Below, one piece after another: positions 7,209 through 12,298 of a stretch of DNA of 12,298 nt (positions within the stretch are counted from its first letter, which is position 1; each line of letters opens with the position of its first letter). The notes under the pieces were generated by a model. The model searched no databases, had not been told where the DNA came from, and saw nothing but the letters and a program-made list of their open reading frames with translations. The stretch is from Planctomycetia bacterium (GTDB lineage: Bacteria > Planctomycetota > Planctomycetia > Gemmatales > Gemmataceae), in assembly GCA_022616395.1 (NCBI GenBank), contig JAKEEV010000066.1, positions 1 through 12,298 of the forward strand, read 5' to 3'. The position numbers and the translations under genes are program-made.

Positions 7209-7811
7209 TCAGGCAAACAGTGAGGCGACAGGAACGGAGAAACCGGGCAGCACATCAGGGACGGTGAAGGTGTCACCGAAGTTGAAGATTTGTTGCGGGT
7301 TGGCGATGTCATTCCGATAGACGGACGCAGTTCGCGTGTTGGGGTCAAGCACCATGACCGCCTCCACCCCGACGTCAAGGTATTCTCCCAGTTTCCTGAA
7401 TACCTTCGCCCACGTGTCCGACGGAGATCGAACTTCAATCACGAGGTTGGGGCTAACTGGAAGAACCCCTTCAGAGATTTCGGCGTCTTTCGCCAGTCGG
7501 GTGTACGAGACGAAACAGACATCCGCCCCGTACACCCGCTCTGGGTCGTCGGGGGTGGGAACTTTCACAAACGTGTCGTTGCTGAACACGCGACCGAGGT
7601 CTTTTGCGACGACGTGCTGCGTAAGATAGAAGCTCGCCCAGTTGCAAACGGTGCCGTGCTTTCCTCCGGGCATGGGAATCTCCTTCACCTCGCCGTTGAT
7701 GTACTCAACGTGTTCGCCGGAATACTTCAGGCCGAACTCTTCCGCGGTCATTCGCGCGGTCGTTGGTTGCGGCTGGGGTTGCGCTGGCGGTGTAGCCGTG
7801 GCTGTTGACAT
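7209..7811 (-). CDS. Uma2 family (DUF820) putative endonuclease, second copy
   Basis: This 200-residue paralogue of the 2581-3135 product shares MPGxKHG, GADVC(Y/F)VSY, LVIEVRSPSD, the EYL-x-x-GV helix and the VPDVLPGF-x-VPVA ending. It adds an N-terminal low-complexity stretch of Thr, Ala, Pro and Gln (residues 1-20). Candidate active-site residues are D97, E126 and K140. The PD preceding the LVIEV strand in the first copy (D107) is here P121-N122; whether that aspartate matters for catalysis I cannot say. Nuclease activity is inferred from the fold only. The ATG at 7809-7811 follows a GGAGGG site; an out-of-frame ATG at 7816-7818 lies between them. The palindrome at 7824-7840 abuts this ribosome binding site. 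It diverges from the flavodoxin-like gene over 105 bp. Confidence 0.9.
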   Translation of the reverse strand: MSTATATPPAQPQPQPTTARMTAEEFGLKYSGEHVEYINGEVKEIPMPGGKHGTVCNWASFYLTQHVVAKDLGRVFSNDTFVKVPTPDDPERVYGADVCFVSYTRLAKDAEISEGVLPVSPNLVIEVRSPSDTWAKVFRKLGEYLDVGVEAVMVLDPNTRTASVYRNDIANPQQIFNFGDTFTVPDVLPGFSVPVASLFA

Positions 7812-7823
7812 TGTTCATCCCTC

Positions 7824-7840
7824 CTGTGACAGCATCACAG
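7824..7840. promoter_or_regulatory. CTGTGA-N5-TCACAG palindrome at Uma2 ribosome site
   Basis: CTGTGA (7824-7829) and TCACAG (7835-7840) are exact inverted repeats around CAGCA, in the 105-bp gap between the second Uma2 gene and the flavodoxin-like gene. The half-sites recall the TGTGA/TCACA halves of CRP-type operators, but the spacer is 5 rather than 6 bases. In Uma2 mRNA the same sequence would be a 6-bp hairpin directly against the GGAGGG ribosome binding site, so it may act on transcription of either gene or on Uma2 translation. Function is inference. Confidence 0.4.
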
Positions 7841-7916
7841 TACCATTCCCACACGCTGGACTTCCAGCCCGACCCAACTATCTGTGTGAATGTCCCATCT
7901 CACCAGGAGGCTTCCC

Positions 7917-8495
7917 ATGCCGAGCGTCTCGATCATTTACTTTTCCGCTCAGGGACACACACACCAACTCGCCGAGGCCGTTGCGGAAGGCGCAAAGAGC
8001 GTCGCGGGCACGACGGTGGAGATGCATCGCATCGTTGGGAGCGAAATCATCGAGGGTCGATGGAAGAATCCCGCAGTTCTCGCGAAACTTTCCTCCGCGG
8101 ACGCCATCATCTTCGGTACGCCGACCTACATGGGCGGTTACTCGGCCCAACTGAAGGCGTTCATCGACGCGGCGAGCGAGGTGTGGATGAAACTCGGCTG
8201 GAAGGACAAGCTCGCGGCCGCGTTCACACACTCACAAGGTCTCAGCGGCGACAAGCTCAACACGCTCGCGAGCCTGTGGGTGAACGCGATGCAACACGGC
8301 ATGGTGTGGGTAGGGTTGGGCGAGTTGGTCGAAGGAACCGCACCAGAGAAAGTGAACTGCATTGGCAGCTATGGAGGAGCGATGGCTCAAACAGATTGGG
8401 GTCAGGAGAAGATCAACGATGGCGACCGCAAGACGGGAGTCATTCTTGGCAAGCGCGTCGCGGAGACCGCTGCCCGGTGGGTGAAGGGAAAGTGA
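7917..8495 (+). CDS. Flavodoxin-fold NAD(P)H oxidoreductase (WrbA-like)
   Basis: This 192-residue protein has the flavodoxin fold of WrbA-like NAD(P)H-dependent FMN reductases. The first strand V4-S-I-I-Y-F leads into the FMN phosphate loop S10-A-Q-G-H-T-H with helix L18-A-E-A-V. The second flavin loop is I65-F-G-T-P-T-Y-M-G-G, followed by the helix with K80-A-F-I-D, and a third loop S106-Q-G-L-S-G-D-K lies where WrbA relatives contact the isoalloxazine ring. Such enzymes transfer electrons from NAD(P)H to quinones or other acceptors; the acceptor here is unknown. The ATG at 7917 has AGGAGG six bases upstream, better than the in-frame GTG at 7890. The nitroreductase gene follows after 54 bp on the same strand, so the two flavoenzymes are probably co-transcribed. 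Confidence 0.88.
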   Translation: MPSVSIIYFSAQGHTHQLAEAVAEGAKSVAGTTVEMHRIVGSEIIEGRWKNPAVLAKLSSADAIIFGTPTYMGGYSAQLKAFIDAASEVWMKLGWKDKLAAAFTHSQGLSGDKLNTLASLWVNAMQHGMVWVGLGELVEGTAPEKVNCIGSYGGAMAQTDWGQEKINDGDRKTGVILGKRVAETAARWVKGK

Positions 8496-8549
8496 GGCGG
8501 AATTCTTGCTTTGGCATGATGTGTAACCTGACTCAAACCTGGAGATCGG

Positions 8550-9197
8550 ATGCCTCCTGTTCCGCCCGATGATGTCCTCACGCAGCTTCGCTGGAGGTAC
8601 GCGACCAAGAAGTTCGATCCCACCAGGAAGATTCCGCCGGACCTTTGGTCAAAGCTTGAACAGGCCGTCACTCTTGCGCCGTCGTCGTATGGACTTCAGC
8701 CGTGGAAGTTCATCGTCGTCACCGACCCAGAGATGCGCAAGACGCTCCACCCCGTCACTTACAATCAGGCGCAAATTCTCGATGCGTCCCATCTGGTGGT
8801 GTTCACAGCGAAGAATCCGCCGACTCCCGCCGACGTGGATTCGCACATCACCCGAATTGCGTCTGTGCGCACGGTCCCTGTCGAGAGTTTGGACAGCCTC
8901 AAGAAAATGATGCTCGGTTCACTCTCCAGCATGAACGCGGAGAAGGCTCACCGCTGGGCCACGCGTCAGACGTACATCGCGCTGGGGGTGTTTCTCGCTT
9001 CGGCCGCGCTGATGGGCGTTGATGCTTGCCCGATGGAAGGCTTCCAGCCTGAAAAATACGACGAGATTCTTGGTTTGAAAGCGAAGGGGCTTGGCGCGGT
9101 CGTGCTGGCGACCGCGGGGTATCGCGCGGCAGAAGACCGCTACGCGGATTCAAAAAAAGTGCGATTCGATCCAGATGATGTTATCGAGCGCGTGTGA
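8550..9197 (+). CDS. Nitroreductase family protein (NfsB-like)
   Basis: This 215-residue protein matches NfsB-type oxygen-insensitive nitroreductases / NAD(P)H flavin oxidoreductases in length and layout. R14-W-R-Y-A-T-K-K-F-D is the N-terminal FMN phosphate-binding segment, A43-P-S-S-Y-G-L-Q-P-W-K-F is the substrate/flavin loop, C160-P-M-E-G-F-x-P-E-K-Y-D is the NfsB-specific motif, and G189-Y-R with a final arginine-rich strand completes the FMN site. Members are homodimers with FMN at the interface and reduce nitroaromatics, quinones or flavins; the natural substrate cannot be told. The ATG at 8550 follows GGAG with a 5-base spacer. It is downstream of the flavodoxin-like gene, which suggests a shared response to redox or electrophile stress; this is inference. 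Confidence 0.92.
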   Translation: MPPVPPDDVLTQLRWRYATKKFDPTRKIPPDLWSKLEQAVTLAPSSYGLQPWKFIVVTDPEMRKTLHPVTYNQAQILDASHLVVFTAKNPPTPADVDSHITRIASVRTVPVESLDSLKKMMLGSLSSMNAEKAHRWATRQTYIALGVFLASAALMGVDACPMEGFQPEKYDEILGLKAKGLGAVVLATAGYRAAEDRYADSKKVRFDPDDVIERV

Positions 9198-9576
9198 TGT
9201 CTGAACCGTCAGACGATTTCAACCCTCATTGCCAGTCCGCTAACGGTATCGAACGGGCGCGCCTGCGCGTTCACGACTCGCTCCCGCGCGCGTGAAATTC
9301 CCCACAGGCGCTCATTATCCCGGTTGACCGAGTGGCTGTGAGAAGTAAGTAACTCACGACTCGCTCTCGTGCCCGACTTCCCCGCGCGACCCACGCCCCG
9401 TCCTGTCGCCCGGAATCGGGTTCCCGTCCTGATCAGAATTGGCCCTGGCTGAACTTGCAGACCCAACAGTGTGGCCGGCTGTCTCCGGCTCTTCCACCCA
9501 TTTTCTGTCCGGCGTTCGCGGAACTCGCCCGCGACCGTCCCGCGTGCGCGCTCTTCAGCGCCACAAGGAGTCTCCC
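9198..9576. other. Intergenic region ahead of RTX gene, no gene seen
   Basis: These 379 bases lie between the nitroreductase and RTX genes, both on plus. A 13-bp direct repeat TCACGACTCGCTC occurs at 9271-9283 and 9354-9366. The first copy overlaps a small inverted pair, TTCACG (9270-9275) and CGTGAA (9291-9296), that could form a hairpin and might end the nitroreductase transcript. The RTX frame is open upstream to 9439, but the extra 46 residues lack any domain and precede a good ribosome binding site, so I treat that part as leader. No other gene or RNA is recognisable. Confidence 0.5.
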
Positions 9577-10806
9577 ATGTCACCCAAACGTTCCTCCCGA
9601 CTCGCTTCCCCCAGTCAGAATCGTTTCGTGCCCCGTGCGGACACCCTCGAAACACGCGAAGTGCCCGCGGTCACAGCGTTCTTCAACACCGATACCCTCA
9701 ACGTGTTCGGCGATGCGCAGGCGAACAACATCGTTGTCGCGGCCGACATGAGCGGCAACCTGACCGTCACCAACAACGGAGCTGCCGTTGCCATCCAGTC
9801 GACCTTCGGCACTCCGAACAAGGCCAACCTCGCTACGGTGAACGTGGAGGGCAGGGCTGGCAACGACTCGATCGTCATCGACGGGTCGCTCAACGTACTT
9901 GATGCGGCCGGAAAACTGGTTGCTTCCGCCAATGGCACAGTGCGTGGGGGTGATGGGAACGATACCATCCGTGGGCGCAGCGGCGGTTTTGTCGGGGGTG
10001 TGCCGCCCCAAGGCGCTCCGCTGCCCGCGATTGTCGGCAACTTCACCTTCTTCGGCGGCGCGGGGGCCGACTTCATCGATAGCGGTTTTGGCAACGATGT
10101 GGCGTTTGGTGGAGGGGGTAACGACACGTTCCGATGGTTGCCCGGCACATTGCTCGACAAATTCGACGGCGGCGTTGGAGCTGATACCGTCGTGGTCGTC
10201 GGCAACACTTCGGCAATTCCCGACCTCACAACACCCGACCCCACGGACACCGGCAACGGAGACAAGTTCGTTCTCTCTGCTGACCCGAGCACGGGTGGAG
10301 CGCTCTTCCAGCGCGTCAACCTGATTCCGTTCTTCATCGGAATCACGACGAGCGAAACAGTGGTGATGCAGACCGGCGGCGGGGACGACACGATCACCGT
10401 CAACGCGCTGGCGGGCACCGGAGTGACAAACGTGGTGAGTGACGGTGGGGACGGCAACGACATCCTCAACGGCCGCGCCTCGAACGTGAAACTGCAACTC
10501 TTCGGAGGAATGGGCGACGACATGCTGAGCGGTGGCAACAAGGCCGACTCGCTTATCGGTGGCGAGGGGAACGACTCGCTGAAGGGTGGAAGGGGTCTGG
10601 ATACGCTCGACGGTGGTGGTGGGAACGACACGCTCAACGACGGAGTGAAGGACACTCAGCAGGATGTGCTCGTTGGCGGGACCGGTGCCGATACGTTTGT
10701 GCGCAGGCAGTTGAACCCGTCGGGTTCACCGGTTCCGCTGTTCGACGAACTCGTGCTTGACTTCAACATGGGAGAAGGCGACGTGCAGAAGATTCTCTTC
10801 GTGTAA
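9577..10806 (+). CDS. RTX-type calcium-binding repeat protein
   Basis: This 409-residue protein carries haemolysin-type calcium-binding (RTX) nonapeptides of the pattern GGxGxDxLx, which fold as a calcium-loaded beta-roll outside the cell. Clear units start at 124, 160, 178, 198, 290, 310, 328, 337, 346 and 367, in two clusters (about 124-206 and 290-375) separated by a non-repeat segment (about 207-287). The N-terminus has basic residues and then L24-E-T-R-E-V-P-A-V, a motif common near the start of planctomycete surface or exported proteins. There is no ordinary hydrophobic signal peptide. No protease, lipase or adhesin domain is seen, and no type I secretion gene is in the window. The ATG at 9577 has AAGGAG six bases upstream. 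A hairpin follows 10 bp after the stop. The role is probably structural or surface-related; this is inference. Confidence 0.88.
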   Translation: MSPKRSSRLASPSQNRFVPRADTLETREVPAVTAFFNTDTLNVFGDAQANNIVVAADMSGNLTVTNNGAAVAIQSTFGTPNKANLATVNVEGRAGNDSIVIDGSLNVLDAAGKLVASANGTVRGGDGNDTIRGRSGGFVGGVPPQGAPLPAIVGNFTFFGGAGADFIDSGFGNDVAFGGGGNDTFRWLPGTLLDKFDGGVGADTVVVVGNTSAIPDLTTPDPTDTGNGDKFVLSADPSTGGALFQRVNLIPFFIGITTSETVVMQTGGGDDTITVNALAGTGVTNVVSDGGDGNDILNGRASNVKLQLFGGMGDDMLSGGNKADSLIGGEGNDSLKGGRGLDTLDGGGGNDTLNDGVKDTQQDVLVGGTGADTFVRRQLNPSGSPVPLFDELVLDFNMGEGDVQKILFV

Positions 10807-10816
10807 GGCCAAGTAG

Positions 10817-10837
10817 GTGCCGCTTGCCGAGCGGCAC
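10817..10837 (+). terminator. Hairpin after RTX gene
   Basis: GTGCCGCT (10817-10824) and AGCGGCAC (10830-10837) form an 8-bp GC-rich stem with a 5-base loop, beginning 10 bp after the RTX stop codon. Position and stability suit a terminator, but there is no U tract (CTGCTTGATC follows), so it may equally be the first hairpin of the adjoining palindrome mosaic. Confidence 0.5.
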
Positions 10838-10871
10838 TGCTTGATCGTCGTCATCACGCTTCGTGTGAGGT

Positions 10872-10967
10872 GCTTTCATAGTAGTCATCACGCTCCGCGT
10901 GATGTCGCGAGCACAGCCAGCGAAGACAAACGCACATCACGCGGAGCGTGATGACTACTATGAAAGC
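10872..10967. repeat. 34-bp perfect inverted repeat
   Basis: Arms 10872-10905 and 10934-10967 are exact reverse complements with a 28-base loop. Each arm itself contains a perfect hairpin, CATCACGC-TCC-GCGTGATG (left, 10887-10905 region) and its complement with a GGA loop (right), so the DNA or RNA could fold either as one long stem or as two small ones. The arms also contain TCATAGTAGTCATCA, giving the element a less GC-rich outer part. Confidence 0.9.
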
Positions 10968-10989
10968 CCGCCTCGGCAAGGCGGTCTCT

Positions 10990-11122
10990 GAGTGTGGTCC
11001 GCTCGCTCCGCGAGCGGGGGCGAGCAACGCGAGTAACAAACTGGAACTCGCCGCGCGCGGCGACCGCGCACGGAGTGCGGACGACCGAAAGACACCGCTC
11101 GCGGAGTGAGCGGACCACACTC
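10990..11122. repeat. 28-bp inverted repeat, one mismatch
   Basis: Arms 10990-11017 and 11095-11122 are reverse complements at 27 of 28 positions; the exception (11005 G, 11107 T) would be a G-U wobble in RNA. Each arm holds a smaller hairpin: CCGCTCGC-TCC-GCGAGCGG on the left and the GGA-loop counterpart on the right. The 77-base interior includes the palindrome at 11048-11063 and a CGCAC-GGA-GTGCG hairpin at 11067-11079. Confidence 0.85.
11048..11063. repeat. 16-bp perfect palindrome
   Basis: TCGCCGCGCGCGGCGA is its own reverse complement with no spacer and lies at the centre of the 28-bp inverted repeat. In such GC-rich DNA some short palindromes arise by chance, but a 16-base one inside a repeat nest probably belongs to the element. 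Confidence 0.7.
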
Positions 11123-11133
11123 AAGACCGTCGC

Positions 11134-11706
11134 TCACGCTTCCGGCTCTGACTTGGCCTTCAAACACTTTGCGAGATACTTGCGGAAGTGTGCGAAGCTC
11201 GGCGTGACAAGCCCCGCGACCTTCGCGCGGTCATCGAACTCGCGGAGCCGAGCTGCCGCTCGGAAGTGTGGGTTCGCTTCAAACTCCATCACCTCTTGCG
11301 CGGTCATCGGGCCTCCCTGAAGTTCCAGGCTGCGCACGGATGCGGGCGAGAGCATATCGAAGTAACCGGGGCGCGCAGCACAGAGATAGCGCTTCGCGGA
11401 GACATGCAGGCGAACCGGTTCGGTGACCACCGAGCCGAACGCCATCGCCAAGAAGCGAGCGCCGAGTTCCTCGTGCGTGTCGTTGATCCCGCGAGCCAAG
11501 TAATCTTCCCCGTGACCGTGGAGCAAGTGGCCAACATCGTGCAGAAGCGCGGAGGCGATCAGTTCCGCGGAACACCCGTCCTGTTCGGCCAGATACGCGG
11601 ACTGGAGCGCGTGCTGAAGTTGCGTGACCGCTTCTCCGTGATACTCACTCCCTCCGCGCTCCGCAAAGAGGCGCTCGATCCGGTCCAGCACTTCAGCGGG
11701 CGTCAT
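11134..11706 (-). CDS. PhnZ-like HD-domain oxygenase, phosphonate catabolism
   Basis: This 190-residue HD-domain protein resembles PhnZ and the HDIG proteins associated with phosphonate degradation operons. PhnZ uses a mixed-valence di-iron centre and O2 to cleave the C-P bond of 2-amino-1-hydroxyethylphosphonate to glycine and phosphate. Residues matching the iron ligands, as I recall them, are all present: H32, H56-D57, H78, H101 and D158. H60 and K105 sit where PhnZ binds the phosphonate, and Y22 and E25 match its substrate-responsive pair. Length agrees with PhnZ (about 190). The ATG at 11704-11706 overlaps the upstream FAD gene's TGA in ATGA, so translation is probably coupled; this also rules out the longer 218-residue reading, which would run deep into that gene. 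The exact substrate may be a different hydroxylated aminophosphonate. Confidence 0.85.
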   Translation of the reverse strand: MTPAEVLDRIERLFAERGGSEYHGEAVTQLQHALQSAYLAEQDGCSAELIASALLHDVGHLLHGHGEDYLARGINDTHEELGARFLAMAFGSVVTEPVRLHVSAKRYLCAARPGYFDMLSPASVRSLELQGGPMTAQEVMEFEANPHFRAAARLREFDDRAKVAGLVTPSFAHFRKYLAKCLKAKSEPEA

Positions 11707-12298
11707 CGGATTTTCCCCTCCCACCAGTCTTCGGCGAGTCCGAACGAGAGTGTCATGCCAAGTCCGCCCGGAGCGACCGCGATCACGCAACCCGGTTGCG
11801 GCTCGGCCGTCACCAGAGGCTTGTCTGGATGCTTTGCATAGATCCCGTGCCAGCGAGCGGCGATTGTCTTGTCTGGCAGTTGCAGAAGCGTTTCCAGTCT
11901 CTTCAGGATGAGGTCATCAATCTCGGGTTTGTCGAAGGGGCTGATGTCCGCATCGTATTCGTGTGAGTCGCCGATCACGACTTCCCCGCGATCATTCTGC
12001 GATGCCATCACGTGAATGCCGTACTTCAGATACTCCGGCATCGTCTCCGAGAATCGGCGCTTCAAGAGCGGAAGGGACGGGCAGCCCTCGAACGACTTGT
12101 AGTGGCACATCGTCAACCCGCCGGCCAGGTGCGTGCCAATTCGCCAGCCACCCGGTTGCGGTCGAGTCTTCATCATCTGAAGCTTGCAGCGTTTGGTGCC
12201 GCTTGAGGCCAGCACTTCCGGGAAGAGCGTCTCGAAGTCGATTCCAGAGCAGACGAATACGCGCTTGGCACTCCACGTCTCTCCGCTGGCAGCGCGCA
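11703..12298 (-). CDS. FAD-dependent oxidoreductase, phosphonate-linked, 5' end missing
   Basis: Only the last 197 residues are inside the window; the frame is open to the right edge with no start, so the GTG at 12213-12215 is internal. The sequence fits the D-amino-acid-oxidase-like FAD family often found beside phosphonate HD proteins. Visible parts are V-F-V-C-S-G-I-D-F-E-T-L-F-P near the left end, the strand C-K-L-Q-M-M, H-Y-x-S-F-E-x-C-P-S-L, G-I-H-V-M-A-S-Q-N, G-D-S-H-E-Y, and the C-terminal FAD loop A-P-G-G-L-G-M-T-L-S-F-G-L-A-E. The N-terminal GxGxxG dinucleotide motif must lie outside. Given the ATGA overlap with the PhnZ-like gene, it probably oxidises an aminophosphonate (perhaps N-methylated) upstream of C-P cleavage. 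That is inference from context. Confidence 0.85.
   Translation of the reverse strand, partial: RAASGETWSAKRVFVCSGIDFETLFPEVLASSGTKRCKLQMMKTRPQPGGWRIGTHLAGGLTMCHYKSFEGCPSLPLLKRRFSETMPEYLKYGIHVMASQNDRGEVVIGDSHEYDADISPFDKPEIDDLILKRLETLLQLPDKTIAARWHGIYAKHPDKPLVTAEPQPGCVIAVAPGGLGMTLSFGLAEDWWEGKIR

Larger units (their letters stand above)
10807..11133. other. Intergenic mosaic of nested palindromes
   Basis: This 327-bp gap between the convergent RTX and HD genes is almost entirely repeat. In order it holds the hairpin at 10817-10837, a decayed hairpin near 10851-10869 (CATCACGC-TTC-GTGTGAGG), the 34-bp inverted repeat (10872-10967), a 6-bp hairpin (10968-10984, CCGCCT/AGGCGG), the 28-bp inverted repeat (10990-11122) and inside it a 16-bp palindrome and a 5-bp hairpin (11067-11079). 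No open frame looks coding. The arrangement resembles mosaic clusters of short palindromic elements (REP/BIME type), with no transposase in the window. Confidence 0.7.

Noticed and set aside
7203..7211. Terminator between the SDR and second Uma2 genes
   Set aside because: The stops are 3 bp apart with only the short TGATCA palindrome; no hairpin with a T tract is visible.
9439..9576. Extended N-terminus of the RTX protein
   Set aside because: AAGGAG six bases before the ATG at 9577 and the motif-bearing N-terminus after it favour the shorter protein.
9615..10655. 346-residue frame antisense to the RTX gene
   Set aside because: Its Pro/Ser-rich repeats are the reverse reading of the GGxGxD codons.
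10807..11133. Insertion sequence or MITE with terminal repeats
   Set aside because: Nested inverted repeats are present but there is no transposase frame and I see no flanking target-site duplication, so only a palindromic repeat mosaic can be claimed.

Overview
The window looks like a stretch of chromosome from a planctomycete of the Gemmata group (Gemmataceae). No rRNA or marker gene is present, so this rests on gene content: a secreted PQQ-like propeller opening its mature part with DDWPQWLGP, two Uma2-family (DUF820) genes, a ceramidase-like secreted protein, an RTX-type protein whose N-terminus carries the LETREVPAV motif common in planctomycete exported proteins, and GC-rich intergenic nests of palindromes. 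It holds eleven genes, one of them cut by the right edge, and no RNA gene, transposase, integrase or CRISPR array. Database names were not checked; assignments come from reading motifs.

Layout. 1-210 is non-coding and starts with a 19-bp inverted repeat. 211-2154 has a small exported protein of unknown function and a secreted PQQ-like beta-propeller, both on plus. 2155-2580 is non-coding and carries two copies of an AGATTGCCA repeat cluster. At 2581-4617 a Uma2 gene (minus) and a ceramidase-like gene (plus) diverge. The ceramidase gene converges on a SWIM-DNA ligase-WGR fusion (4742-6262, minus) across a 31-bp inverted repeat that probably terminates both. The ligase diverges from an SDR oxidoreductase (6447-7205), which meets a second Uma2 gene (minus) tail to tail with 3 bp between the stops. 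That Uma2 gene diverges from a flavodoxin-fold oxidoreductase and a nitroreductase that look co-transcribed (7917-9197). A 379-bp gap precedes an RTX-type calcium-binding protein (9577-10806).

10807-11133 is a dense mosaic of nested hairpins, many built as a stem around a TCC or GGA loop. The right end (11134-12298, minus) is a coupled pair: a FAD-dependent oxidoreductase, incomplete at its 5' end, whose stop overlaps the start of a PhnZ-like HD-domain oxygenase by 4 bp (ATGA). The HD protein keeps every residue I would match to the PhnZ di-iron site, so the pair is probably an oxidative carbon-phosphorus bond cleavage module for an aminophosphonate.

Most genes are single housekeeping-like units. 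The two places where neighbours clearly act together are the flavoenzyme pair (7917-9197) and the phosphonate pair (11134-12298). The parts most worth a second look are the phosphonate pair, the ligase fusion with a well-placed internal ribosome binding site before its WGR domain, and the repeat families.
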